45,660 bases of DNA from a virus, in the IMG/VR virus record IMGVR_UViG_3300030090_005581, positions 1 through 45,660 of that record. One strand, 5' to 3'. Shown here in pieces: positions 28,163 through 35,730 of this stretch (positions are counted from its first letter, which is position 1; each line of letters starts with the position of its first letter). Below the pieces are notes generated by a model. The model did no database searches, was not told where the DNA came from, and saw only the letters and a program-made list of their open reading frames with translations. The translations under genes and the position numbers were made by a program.

Positions 28163-28421
28163 TCTTTTCTCCTAGCTTTTCTACAATTGATAATAAAGAA
28201 GAGAATATATCTCCTACCTCATCATCTTTTTCAAAAGCCTGTTTGCTATCTATTTCTCTCATATTACTTATTGCAGTTCTTATTTTTTGCTGTATATCAA
28301 AGTACTCTAAATCCTGTTCTTCTATAATTTCTTCTAGCTCCTCAACCTTTTTCATCATATTTATTGTTGAATAAATAAACATAGCTGTTGTACAAATACA
28401 AATATATCCTATTATTTCCAT
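28152..28421 (-). CDS. Small membrane-anchored coiled-coil protein
   Basis: An 89-residue protein: N-terminal membrane segment (~3-22), then an acidic coiled coil (KKVEELEEIIEEQDLEYFDI, ~24-43) and a second helix. It overlaps gp55 by 11 nt and abuts the HD-hydrolase gene. Topology suggests a single-pass inner-membrane protein; it could be spanin-like, but no outer-membrane partner is evident. Confidence 0.65.
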   Translation of the reverse strand: MEIIGYICICTTAMFIYSTINMMKKVEELEEIIEEQDLEYFDIQQKIRTAISNMREIDSKQAFEKDDEVGDIFSSLLSIVEKLGEKNED

Positions 28422-29182
28422 TATTTTTTCTCCTTATCACCAAAAAGACCTGCAAATATATCATCAACAGATTTGTTTGCCGTTGCAGTGTCTAAAGATT
28501 TCTTTTTATGTGTTGTTTTTGAAGCTTTCTTAATCTCAGACTGTACTTTATTTATTTCACCTTCTATTTTAGATGCCATTAAGTCTGCCTGATGCAATAC
28601 CAAAGGTAAATTAGTTTTGAAGTTTCTATCAGAATTATAATGTTTGAAATATTGAGTATTTGCATCATCATATAATCCATCATGTACCATAATCGCTATC
28701 ATTTCATTTTCAGAAAACTCAATACCAAATTTTTGTAACAACCATAAACTTCTATGTTGTACAGGCATCCAATTTATTTCTGGATTAAGATTCCAAAGCG
28801 AGCCTTGATTTTTTCTATGCCATTCACTTGGATTTGGTACATATAAATCTTTATCAAGGTCGCCATACTTACCTAAGTCGTGGTTAAGTGCACAAAACAT
28901 TAATTCTTCTAATGTATAACCTTCCATATTCGAACCCATATGTTTCCAAAGGTCATATGTATGTTTAGCTGCTTTACAAACTCGTAATACATGTTCAACA
29001 TAACCACCTACAAAAGCATTGTGGTAGTTTATATTCCCTGATGCTGGTGTAAACATCATTCTGTCTTGAAATGATTTATACATAGCACTTAATTTTTCTT
29101 TTCTATCACCATCAAAATTTTCTTCAATGATATTCATTAAGTCATTCCAATTTTGTAGTAATTGTTCTTCTGTTAAATTCAT
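28421..29182 (-). CDS. HD-domain metal-dependent phosphohydrolase
   Basis: A 253-residue protein with the full HD pattern: H54 and H64 (GGYVEHVLRV), NHDLGK (100-105), VHDGLY (166-171) and HQAD (197-200). Such enzymes hydrolyse nucleotides, cyclic nucleotides or RNA ends; the substrate here is not predictable. The C-terminal ~45 residues are Lys-rich and probably flexible. It overlaps its upstream neighbour by 4 nt and its downstream neighbour by 1 nt, so it is part of a tight operon with the transglycosylase and gp55. Confidence 0.85.
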   Translation of the reverse strand: MNLTEEQLLQNWNDLMNIIEENFDGDRKEKLSAMYKSFQDRMMFTPASGNINYHNAFVGGYVEHVLRVCKAAKHTYDLWKHMGSNMEGYTLEELMFCALNHDLGKYGDLDKDLYVPNPSEWHRKNQGSLWNLNPEINWMPVQHRSLWLLQKFGIEFSENEMIAIMVHDGLYDDANTQYFKHYNSDRNFKTNLPLVLHQADLMASKIEGEINKVQSEIKKASKTTHKKKSLDTATANKSVDDIFAGLFGDKEKK

Positions 29183-29742
29183 GAATTTACCTCTATTCTA
29201 TTTTTTACCTTGTTCCAATAACCTACTGTAGCTGGATTGTTTATACCTCTTGGTCCTCCATTCCAGCACCTTGCCATTTCTTCAGCAGTTGTTAGTCCAT
29301 AATAGTCACAAAAGATATTAAACATTTCAATTGATTTTATCCTACTCCATCTATCTTCATATGTATATCTTTTTATACTACCTTTTCTTTTTAATATTCT
29401 ATTTATATCATTAACCATAGTTTGTCTTATTTGTAAACAGCCAACTGCGTCTTCACTTGCATTGTATGCAGAATCATTATAACTAGATTCTACAAACATT
29501 ATAGAAGATAGTAAACTCTTACCGTTAATTTTTATATTAAAATCAAATATTTGTTTGTCCCATTCTAAAGTATCTATTTCTTTTCTTAAGCTATCAATAA
29601 TATTACACAGACTATCATTTGACTCAATATTATATTTTAATTCTTTGTTTATATCTTCGATTTCATTTTCATAATCTAATGATATAATCAAAAAAGCTGT
29701 CACAGTTGCGACAAGCATAATGTAGGGTATGTATGTTTTCAT
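29179..29742 (-). CDS. Membrane-anchored lytic transglycosylase
   Basis: A 187-residue protein. Residues ~5-22 form an uncleaved signal anchor, ~25-60 a coiled stalk, and ~75-185 an SLT/lysozyme-like domain with candidate catalytic Glu85 in MFVESSYN, GCLQI (101-105) and CWNGGP (159-164). It would cleave glycan strands of peptidoglycan in the periplasm, either at lysis or at tail entry. The membrane anchor favours a lysis role as a signal-anchor endolysin. It starts 1 nt after the preceding gene. Confidence 0.8.
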   Translation of the reverse strand: MKTYIPYIMLVATVTAFLIISLDYENEIEDINKELKYNIESNDSLCNIIDSLRKEIDTLEWDKQIFDFNIKINGKSLLSSIMFVESSYNDSAYNASEDAVGCLQIRQTMVNDINRILKRKGSIKRYTYEDRWSRIKSIEMFNIFCDYYGLTTAEEMARCWNGGPRGINNPATVGYWNKVKNRIEVNS

Positions 29743-29743
29743 T

Positions 29744-29977
29744 TTAATCGAATAAGAGTTTTAATTGAGCTGGATTTCCTTTTTCTTTATCTTTACCAAA
29801 GTTTTCTTCGATACTGCTATTGGAATATCCTAGTGCATGAGCAAGTCTTTTGCAAGTTCTTTTATATTCTTGTATTGATAAATCAGACGGTATACTAAAC
29901 TCTATTATTTGAGGTTCTTTTGATTTGATACCGCGAGTATATTTTATTTTATCTAATGTCATTTCATATTTCTCCAT
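29744..29977 (-). CDS. Small protein of unknown function
   Basis: A 77-residue soluble protein (MEKYEMTLDKIKYTRG...) with one possible small alpha/beta domain: PQIIEFSIPSD then a helix DLSIQEYKRTCKRLAHALG. It is the first gene after an early-type promoter element at 29985-30025 and lies directly before the lytic transglycosylase. Confidence 0.65.
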   Translation of the reverse strand: MEKYEMTLDKIKYTRGIKSKEPQIIEFSIPSDLSIQEYKRTCKRLAHALGYSNSSIEENFGKDKEKGNPAQLKLLFD

Positions 29978-29984
29978 GATTTGA

Positions 29985-30026
29985 TTATATACTATAATAT
30001 AACAAATTTTTCTTACATATAAAAAT
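29985..30026 (-). promoter_or_regulatory. Copy of the early-type promoter element
   Basis: On the minus strand TATATGTAAGAAAAATTTG is followed by TTATATTATAGTATATAAT. It matches the family box order (TATGTC-like, A-run, TATATT, TAGTATA) and stands in the 51-nt gap before the transglycosylase operon. Confidence 0.5.
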
Positions 30027-30028
30027 AA

Positions 30029-30535
30029 CTAGCTGAAAAGTTTTGTAACTAAATTTTCTGTAACCTTACCATTCATTATTTTAGAATAGTTTTTAATTTT
30101 TTGCATAACAACCTTTTTATCTTTTTTCCATCTAAGGCCTTTTAATTCTTTTTTGAGTATATTAACTTGTACTGCAGCTTTCTGCATATAGTCTTGTTTT
30201 TCTTTCTTTGTATATCTTACTTTCTTTTCTATTATTGTTGGAGGTTTAGTACCTTTCAGCTTAGGTTGTTCTACACCTCTAAAGTATACATTTCCTTGTT
30301 TGTCTACAAATTCTTTCATAAAATGCCAACCTGAAGGTCGACCTAAATTTCTTCTTGTTTTTATTTCTGGTGCATCGCACATTTCCATTACACATTCATG
30401 ACATGTAACTGCAGTTGTATCTTCTGATACATTTTCAAACTGACCGCATATCTTACATTCCATATATCTATATGTTCTGTTTTTATCTTGGTTCCATCTG
30501 AATCCTTTTCTATATTCTACTGCATATTGTGTCAT
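30029..30535 (-). CDS. Zinc-ribbon protein of unknown function
   Basis: A 168-residue basic protein. Cys27, Cys30, Cys45 and Cys48 (MECKICGQFENV, VTCHECVMEMC) form a four-Cys zinc ribbon. The following segment PSGWHFMKEFVDKQGNVYFRGVEQP may be a small beta domain, and the last 70 residues are Lys-rich helices. Possible nucleic-acid or RNA-polymerase binding is suggested only by composition. It overlaps the four-helix membrane protein by 4 nt. Confidence 0.7.
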   Translation of the reverse strand: MTQYAVEYRKGFRWNQDKNRTYRYMECKICGQFENVSEDTTAVTCHECVMEMCDAPEIKTRRNLGRPSGWHFMKEFVDKQGNVYFRGVEQPKLKGTKPPTIIEKKVRYTKKEKQDYMQKAAVQVNILKKELKGLRWKKDKKVVMQKIKNYSKIMNGKVTENLVTKLFS

Positions 30536-31512
30536 TGTTTTTTGCCTTTTACTTTGTTTCTTATATTATTAAGTATATTCGAGGTAGAGTTTATTTTGCT
30601 CTCAAAGTCCTTAATTTTACGTAAACCGTTGGCTACCTCACTGTTAAGTGTCTCAACTTTTTCTAACCTGTTCATTCCAGATAAATCTAAACCTAAATCT
30701 TCCATTTCATTTTTAGTTTTTATCGTACTAAATGCGAAATTAGCGGCTACAACTAAGGCTATTGCTAGTGGGTCAAATACAAATATTATAAGTAATAAAA
30801 ACCAATTTACAACCTGCCCCATATCTTTACCTGTTGTTTCTGCTAAATATTTTAATGGCCCTAGTTCTCTTTCAGCTTCGTTGTTTATCTCTTTATCTAA
30901 CAAAGCAATGTCTGTTTTATTTATAGAATCCAATACAGCTTCTAATTTTATGTTTATATTATCTCTATCATTAATTGTATTTTCCAACTCTGATTGCAAA
31001 GCTCTTCTTGCAGAACTAGATGTGGATGTGATTACTTTCTCAGCCTCTTTGTCGTACCACGATACTTGAGCTGGGTTAGATAGTGATATTCTTAAATCAG
31101 ATATTGATTTGTTTAATTGTGTTTTTTCAATTATTAAATCGTCTTTAGTTTCTTGGAAACGAATTTGTTTTTGATTTAATATCGCAAGTGATTTATCTAA
31201 TAACTCTGATTTAGTTGCAGTTTCTTGATATGCTCCAGATAAAAATCCGTATATACCACCGCTAGTAATTATCATTAAAACAAATACTGCAATTGATAAG
31301 TAATATTTAAGCCATTTGTTTATTGTATTCCAATATTGATATAATAAAGAAGCACATACCAACTTTGCAAATTCTAACGAACCAGCCATTATAATTACCT
31401 CTAATGAAGCTCCTGCAAATAGATGGCTTAATCCAAAAACTGAATAAAATGCTGCAGAGCCAGATACAGCTAATGCAGATAGTGCTATAATTGTAGGAAA
31501 AAGTTTTTTCAT
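30532..31512 (-). CDS. Multi-pass membrane protein with central coiled coil
   Basis: A 326-residue protein with about four transmembrane segments: ~5-27, ~38-60, ~70-92 and ~240-262. Between the third and fourth is a ~140-residue helical, coiled-coil-like segment (~100-235). The C-terminal ~60 residues are cytoplasmic-type helix with basic end. Its ATG overlaps the preceding stop as TAATG. Similar proteins are common in large marine phages, without a known function; membrane remodelling or lysis control would be speculation. Confidence 0.7.
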   Translation of the reverse strand: MKKLFPTIIALSALAVSGSAAFYSVFGLSHLFAGASLEVIIMAGSLEFAKLVCASLLYQYWNTINKWLKYYLSIAVFVLMIITSGGIYGFLSGAYQETATKSELLDKSLAILNQKQIRFQETKDDLIIEKTQLNKSISDLRISLSNPAQVSWYDKEAEKVITSTSSSARRALQSELENTINDRDNINIKLEAVLDSINKTDIALLDKEINNEAERELGPLKYLAETTGKDMGQVVNWFLLLIIFVFDPLAIALVVAANFAFSTIKTKNEMEDLGLDLSGMNRLEKVETLNSEVANGLRKIKDFESKINSTSNILNNIRNKVKGKKQ

Positions 31513-32435
31513 TAGTTCCAGTCAAGCTTATTTATATTTTGCTGGCTGTCGTATACTAATGTATACAATGTTTTTTTACCTATTTTCTTTTTTCGTATTT
31601 CTGTTTCCAATATACCAAAACTAAGTAATTGAAATTTTATTCTATGTATTTTTGATAAATCATAATTACTTATACAAGTTAAATTATCTATAAAACTTAT
31701 TACAACCTTATTTTCATAATCGGTTTCATCGTCATCTTCAAACGCGTCGTCAAAACTTATATCTTTATTTTCCGTTGGCCATATACTACCATCAGTAGGG
31801 TCTGATTTATATCCATCGAATGGAGGTATCAAAGGCTTTCCAGAAATTACTCTTTCAATATAATAATTTTTTAATTTATCATCTATTTTTTTAATCCAGC
31901 TAGCAAATATTTCTAATTCGTTACTAAATATTATTTTATCGTCTTCAGAAAGAATAGTCCAAAATTCTTCTGCAGTTATATCACCGTTTTTCTTTTTATA
32001 TGGTTTTTTGGATGTATCACTTGTCCAAGTTCCGGGTTTATCAAATTTTTTCTTTTCAGAGTTAGAAAAATATTTCAATATATCTATCATTCTATCTATT
32101 GAATTAGGATTCTTACCCATTGTATATTTTGGCTGAGGTAAAACATCTTCTTCCTTGTATGTTATTTTAGGTATAAGAGTTTTTAGATTAGAATTTAATA
32201 ACTCTTTTATTTCTTGGCACTTTTCATATTCTTCTGTTTCTATGTAATGCTCTATAATATCTTCAAGAATTATTTTTAATTCAGACTCTTCTACATGAAG
32301 CGGGTCATATAACATAAATATCTCCCTACCAGTACCTCCTAAATTTTCCAACTTAAGTTTACCAGTAACGACTAAATATGTCGTTTCAAATGCTTGACTT
32401 AACCCTTTGTCATCTTCTGCCATAATTTTTTCCAT
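31512..32435 (-). CDS. Acidic protein of unknown function downstream of the tmRNA
   Basis: From ATG 32433-32435 (MEKIMAEDDKG) the product is 307 residues; a second ATG lies four codons later. The frame stays open upstream to a GTG at 32492, but that would read through the 3' part of the tmRNA and has no ribosome site. A segment at ~85-110 (IETEEYEKCQEIKELL) resembles a UVR-type helical hairpin. The middle (NSIDRMIDILKYFSNSEKKKFDKPG, GDITAEEFWTILSEDDK) is acidic and helical. No family is assigned. Confidence 0.65.
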   Translation of the reverse strand: MEKIMAEDDKGLSQAFETTYLVVTGKLKLENLGGTGREIFMLYDPLHVEESELKIILEDIIEHYIETEEYEKCQEIKELLNSNLKTLIPKITYKEEDVLPQPKYTMGKNPNSIDRMIDILKYFSNSEKKKFDKPGTWTSDTSKKPYKKKNGDITAEEFWTILSEDDKIIFSNELEIFASWIKKIDDKLKNYYIERVISGKPLIPPFDGYKSDPTDGSIWPTENKDISFDDAFEDDDETDYENKVVISFIDNLTCISNYDLSKIHRIKFQLLSFGILETEIRKKKIGKKTLYTLVYDSQQNINKLDWN

Positions 32436-32499
32436 TTGTTTATTTTTTAATCCTCCAACCTCCGAAGCTTTTACGACATGGCTTCTTTTCACCGTTGGG

Positions 32500-32681
32500 T
32501 CAAGGTGCTTAATTAAGCAGCCATCGCCATTTCAACTTGTTCGCCAGTTAATTGCGTTTGAACTTCCTCATATCCTTATCTCTCTGTCAAATCCAGTCAG
32601 CCCCATATTGTCAATAAAATTTAGTGGAGCTGGTGGGTTTCGAACCCACGTCCAAAAGAGTAGCTAATATAAGTAATAGCG
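32500..32681 (-). ncRNA. ssrA: Circularly permuted (two-piece type) tmRNA
   Basis: In transcription order: CUUAUAUUAGCUACUCUUUU (32654-32673, P2 3' strand), a T arm GUGGG-UUCGAAA-CCCAC (32633-32649), acceptor 3' strand CAGCUCC (32626-32632) plus discriminator A, a ~20-nt spacer, acceptor 5' strand GGGGCUG (32598-32604), the conserved CUGGAUUUGACAG, then the tag frame. The acceptor forms 7 bp including G3-U70, the alanine identity pair. P2 can form: AGAGAG with CUCUUU and AUAUGAG with CUUAUAU. The order is reversed relative to one-piece tmRNA and matches permuted genes processed into acceptor and coding pieces. CCA is not encoded (CTA instead). The outer ends are approximate. The RNA would rescue stalled ribosomes with SmpB. 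Confidence 0.9.
32513..32548 (-). other. tmRNA proteolysis-tag reading frame
   Basis: The minimal frame encodes TGEQVEMAMAA followed by TAA (32513-32515). The hydrophobic ...AMAA end matches the ALAA/LAA degradation signals read by ClpXP-type proteases. The stop codon lies inside a perfect 12-nt palindrome, GCTTAATTAAGC (32507-32518), as expected for the hairpin that carries the tag stop in other tmRNAs. The frame is open further upstream (TQL before TGE), so the resume codon is not certain; an A at position -4 favours the ACT codon at 32546-32548. Confidence 0.7.
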
Positions 32682-32682
32682 T

Positions 32683-32702
32683 TCAAATATAAATATCATA
32701 TA
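32683..32702 (-). promoter_or_regulatory. Candidate tmRNA promoter, late-type element
   Basis: The minus strand reads ATGATATTTATATTTGAACG right before the tmRNA acceptor piece. It holds both the family string TGATATTTATAT and TATATTTG, which fits the Bacteroidota -7 consensus TAnnTTTG, so either a phage or a host sigma could read it. Confidence 0.5.
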
Positions 32703-32704
32703 TA

Positions 32705-32929
32705 TTATGCTTTTGTTGCTTTTGAAACTCTCTTCTTATAAGAATTTCTTCTGTAATATTTCTTAGATTTTTTTGCTTGATTTTCTTTTATCTGCTCTTT
32801 TAGTAGATTGTTAACAAACAATTTGTCATCTAATAAATTACTAATACCTTGATATCTGTTGACTAAATAAACAGTAGCTATAATAGCTCCTATTAAAAGT
32901 CCTAATAAAAAACTCAATACTGATGTCAT
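32705..32929 (-). CDS. Small single-pass membrane protein with basic tail
   Basis: A 74-residue protein: one membrane segment (~4-24), a short helix, and a strongly basic Lys/Arg tail (KKSKKYYRRNSYKKR, ~52-66). The tail would be cytoplasmic and might bind nucleic acid or acidic lipids. It lies directly upstream of the tmRNA. No family is recognised. Confidence 0.65.
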   Translation of the reverse strand: MTSVLSFLLGLLIGAIIATVYLVNRYQGISNLLDDKLFVNNLLKEQIKENQAKKSKKYYRRNSYKKRVSKATKA

Positions 32930-32941
32930 ATTATTCTCCTT

Positions 32942-33265
32942 TTATCTATATGTACCTGAAGTAGAATCTAGCATACCAATTCTAACAGCTTTTCTATATG
33001 TAGATTGAGCATCATATAACTCTTCAATAAGTCTGTTAGTTTCTGAATGTGTTAATTCAAATCTTTTACCATCTATTTTTAGAGTACAAATAATTGGTTG
33101 GTTAGCATCTCCTTGAGGATTTTTTGCTTTAGGTCCTTTCATAAGTTCTGTACTTATTGTTGACCAAACTTTTCCATACTTATTTGGATTAAAAGCTTTT
33201 TTCTGATTGTGTTTAATTGGTAATTGATTACCAGGTCCGGTTCTTTCTCTAAATGTCTTTGCCAT
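32942..33265 (-). CDS. Small protein of unknown function
   Basis: A 107-residue protein with a basic, flexible N-terminus (MAKTFRERTGPGNQLP...) and a small alpha/beta C-terminal part (ICTLKIDGKRFELTHSETNRLIEELYDA, ~59-86). It is preceded by a ~138-nt AT-rich gap carrying an early-type element. The start has no Shine-Dalgarno; the leader is T- and A-rich. Confidence 0.65.
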   Translation of the reverse strand: MAKTFRERTGPGNQLPIKHNQKKAFNPNKYGKVWSTISTELMKGPKAKNPQGDANQPIICTLKIDGKRFELTHSETNRLIEELYDAQSTYRKAVRIGMLDSTSGTYR

Positions 33266-33350
33266 TTTTGTTTAATTTAATTTAAGTTAATAATTATTTT
33301 AATTTTAATTTTATTATTTAATATATTATTAGTAATACTAATATTATTAG

Positions 33351-33400
33351 TTTTAGTACTAATATATTAAAAATTTCTGACAAATAAAAATATTTTAGTA
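33351..33400 (-). promoter_or_regulatory. Copy of the early-type promoter element
   Basis: On the minus strand TTTTTATTTGTCAGAAATTT is followed by TAATATATTAGTACTAAAA. The downstream leader to the 107-residue gene is ~85 nt of nearly pure A/T with small AT palindromes (33266-33350). Confidence 0.5.
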
Positions 33401-33403
33401 CTT

Positions 33404-33643
33404 TTATTTGAATTTATATAAACCTTCTAATAATTGTGTCATATATACATTTATTAGATTTTGTTTGTATTCTATAGTCTCATCTTTAGACATTATTTTA
33501 TCAATATAATGACATACAGGGCTATCTGCTGGCATGAAAATAGCATCAGCTTTATAATATAAATCAGTTATACCTTTAGCGCCATTATACTTAAATGCAG
33601 ATATTATTCTTTCTTTATCTATATGTCTTTTATTAAATCCCAT
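33404..33643 (-). CDS. Small protein of unknown function
   Basis: A 79-residue soluble helical protein (MGFNKRHIDKERIISAFKYNGAKG...). It overlaps the GIY-YIG-like gene by 11 nt. No motif is recognised. Confidence 0.6.
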   Translation of the reverse strand: MGFNKRHIDKERIISAFKYNGAKGITDLYYKADAIFMPADSPVCHYIDKIMSKDETIEYKQNLINVYMTQLLEGLYKFK

Positions 33644-34379
33644 TTTTCTGTTTCTCTAATTGTTTTATAAAGTATCGTTCATGTCTTTTTTCTGGTGTAT
33701 AAAGATATATACAAGAAGCTTGTGAGTTTCTAGCAATGCCAGACAATACAGCTCCATTATATATTGACGACATCACCTTTTTACCTTTTGGTATATGACC
33801 ACCTTCACCATCTTCTTTCCAAGTAACGTTTTCGTAATGAGCCATTATTTTACCTTTGCATCTTATTAGTATTTCAGTAGCCATTGTTTTATAGTCTTTA
33901 TTTGAATATCCTTTTGCATAATCAATCCAATCGGTATCTCCATAAGGGTCTTCGTTAGTTGACTGTCTTACATTTAGTACAACAACTTTTCTATTATTTT
34001 TTATAAAATCTTTTTTAAGCTCAAGTAAATCTATATTGATACCTGTACTTAACTCTTCTTCAAGTCTATCAAATTTTACAAAAAAGTCTTTACCACCGTG
34101 GCCTCTTTTTATATTTAACAATCCTTCAGGTATACATATTTGTGGAAATTTCCAGCAATTCTCAATCATCATTGTTTCTGCATTTTCTGCATCCTCACGT
34201 GACTTAAATCTTCCAAGAAGTCTAAATTTGAATTCGTTTTTCTTTAGCCATTCGCCTTTTTTACTAAGGTCGTTTTCATTTATATGATTAGTTACCCTAT
34301 CTTTCTGTCCTACACCAACATAAGCATATAAATCTTTTTTATTAAAGTAACCGTATACGTAATACTTATAACTCTTCAT
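33633..34379 (-). CDS. GIY-YIG-like nuclease domain protein
   Basis: A 248-residue protein. The N-terminus YYVYGYFNKKDLYAYVGVGQKDRV (5-28) fits a GIY-YIG variant of the LEM-3 type (Y-V-Y-G-Y ... Y-V-G-x-G). Glu67/Glu69 in the AENAETMMIE segment could be the metal ligand. The C-terminal ~120 residues (KVVVLNVRQST, KGKKVMSSIYNGAVLSGIARNSQA) may be a target-recognition part with a NUMOD-like helix (SIYNGAVLSGIARNSQASCIY). A homing-type endonuclease is the most likely role, but catalytic residues are not fully assured. Confidence 0.6.
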   Translation of the reverse strand: MKSYKYYVYGYFNKKDLYAYVGVGQKDRVTNHINENDLSKKGEWLKKNEFKFRLLGRFKSREDAENAETMMIENCWKFPQICIPEGLLNIKRGHGGKDFFVKFDRLEEELSTGINIDLLELKKDFIKNNRKVVVLNVRQSTNEDPYGDTDWIDYAKGYSNKDYKTMATEILIRCKGKIMAHYENVTWKEDGEGGHIPKGKKVMSSIYNGAVLSGIARNSQASCIYLYTPEKRHERYFIKQLEKQKNGI

Positions 34380-34560
34380 ATTCTATTGATTTAATGTGAT
34401 TGCAAAAATATAATAAATTTTCATTTCTTAATACTGTATCGCAATGAAAAAATTGTTTTAATATACCCATATCTGGATTTTTCAGTTGTTGTTCAGGTAT
34501 TGTTCTTACCAAGATATACATCTCACCATTTTTAGTGTATATTATTTCTCCACGTTTCAT
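34366..34560 (-). CDS. Small protein of unknown function
   Basis: A 64-residue protein (MKRGEIIYTKNGEMYILVRTIPEQQ...), probably a small beta-barrel. It overlaps its upstream neighbour by 29 nt and its downstream neighbour by 14 nt, so all three appear translationally coupled. Confidence 0.55.
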   Translation of the reverse strand: MKRGEIIYTKNGEMYILVRTIPEQQLKNPDMGILKQFFHCDTVLRNENLLYFCNHIKSIEYEEL

Positions 34561-34753
34561 ATATCTTTTTTATAATTTCGTCAAATAAAACATAGCCAAC
34601 AACAGCACTAGCTACTCCTATCATAATAGGCCACCACCACCAAATAGGTAACGTAACTATCCACCAACTCCAGTTAATAATTCCAAGAATTTTTAATATT
34701 ATTAAAAGAATTGCAATAGTATAATATGGGTAGTCTTTTATAAATTTAATCAT
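34532..34753 (-). CDS. Small two-helix membrane protein
   Basis: A 73-residue protein with two membrane segments (~10-30 and ~38-60) joined by a Trp-rich turn (IWWWWP, ~37-42). The C-terminus is basic. The function is unknown. Confidence 0.6.
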   Translation of the reverse strand: MIKFIKDYPYYTIAILLIILKILGIINWSWWIVTLPIWWWWPIMIGVASAVVGYVLFDEIIKKIYETWRNNIH

Positions 34754-35094
34754 TTCAAACTTCCATTTAGAAAATCCTTTTGAGAGTTTATTGCTTTATC
34801 TAAATCAGATTCTCTTATTACTTTATTACCTTGTGACTTCTCCTGTTTCTTTTGTTCTTTCTGTATAGCGTTAACAATACTCAAAGCAGATTTATTTCTT
34901 TTTATTATTCTAGAATCTGTCATACATGGGTATATTGTAAAACCTCTACTATCTTCTACTCTTATTTTATAATCAGGTGTACCGTCATCTTTATTTGTAC
35001 ATTCAGTTATTTTTCCTGTTAATATATCTCCTGTTAAAAACTTAAATGTTACAATGTCTCCAACGTTATATTTGTGTGATTTCTTTTTACTCAT
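34750..35094 (-). CDS. Small SH3-like barrel protein, unknown role
   Basis: A 114-residue protein. Residues ~8-65 (YNVGDIVTFKFLTGDILTGKITE ... YKIRVED) have the look of a KOW/SH3-type beta-barrel, followed by a Lys/Gln-rich helical tail. It might bind nucleic acid or protein. The 4-nt overlap with the next gene indicates coupling. Confidence 0.65.
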   Translation of the reverse strand: MSKKKSHKYNVGDIVTFKFLTGDILTGKITECTNKDDGTPDYKIRVEDSRGFTIYPCMTDSRIIKRNKSALSIVNAIQKEQKKQEKSQGNKVIRESDLDKAINSQKDFLNGSLK

Positions 35095-35096
35095 AA

Positions 35097-35546
35097 TTAT
35101 TTATTTTTACTTAATTTTAATAAATCAGTTGTTACTTGAATTGAGTTAACTACCATATCCCAATCGTAATGTTTTCCAAAATGCATCCAAGTACCGTGGA
35201 AGTTTTCTTGACCTCGTGTGTTTGTATCGTCAACTAAAATATCTCCAATTAACATATCTTTTCTATGTGTTAAAAACATTTTTCTAGATAATTCAGGTAA
35301 ATGTTCTACAATCCAATTTCTTTTTTGACCCCAAGAATCAGGATGGTTCCACGGAGGTGTTGTCGCTATGAATACATCATGACCCATGTCAATTATTTTA
35401 CGTACAGATTCTATTGCATTAGGCATAGGTTCAAATTTTGAAAAGTCTAATACCTCATCTGGTCTTTTTACATCTGGAATCTCAGCAGCTGCTTTTGCAA
35501 AATTCGCTAGTACTCCATCCATATCTATAAATATAGTTAATCTCAT
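35097..35546 (-). CDS. 5'(3')-deoxyribonucleotidase, HAD superfamily (NT5C type)
   Basis: A 149-residue enzyme with the HAD motif I DMDGVLANF (8-16), where Asp8 is the nucleophile and Asp10 the acid/base. A motif II Thr lies in FIATTPPW and a motif III/IV acidic cluster in LIGDILVDDT. It would dephosphorylate dNMPs to adjust nucleotide pools during phage DNA synthesis. The ATG overlaps the stop of the 56-residue gene before it. The length is short but normal for phage NT5C proteins. Confidence 0.85.
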   Translation of the reverse strand: MRLTIFIDMDGVLANFAKAAAEIPDVKRPDEVLDFSKFEPMPNAIESVRKIIDMGHDVFIATTPPWNHPDSWGQKRNWIVEHLPELSRKMFLTHRKDMLIGDILVDDTNTRGQENFHGTWMHFGKHYDWDMVVNSIQVTTDLLKLSKNK

Positions 35547-35713
35547 GATTTATTTTGTTTTTTGATTATTTGTTCGCATACAGAGTTGAATGCAGAACCG
35601 GTATCGTGTGCAGGGACAGTTTTACCAAAGACTAATTCGTTGTTTTTATAAATTGTTAGCAAATTCTGATTTGCGTCTAATTTAACTTTATAGCTACCAA
35701 TAGTTTTTTGCAT
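35543..35713 (-). CDS. Short protein upstream of the nucleotidase
   Basis: A 56-residue product, MQKTIGSYKVKLDANQNLL... The ATG (35711-35713) follows an A-rich leader without Shine-Dalgarno, directly downstream of the early-type promoter element. The stop overlaps the nucleotidase ATG as ATGA. The sequence suggests a small beta-rich domain; no family is recognised. Confidence 0.6.
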   Translation of the reverse strand: MQKTIGSYKVKLDANQNLLTIYKNNELVFGKTVPAHDTGSAFNSVCEQIIKKQNKS

Positions 35714-35730
35714 GTTTATTTGTTATTTGT

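Noticed and set aside
32436-32492. GTG-started extension of the gene after the tmRNA
   Set aside because: The extra 19 residues would be read from the 3' part of the tmRNA, with no ribosome site; the ATG at 32433-32435 is more likely.
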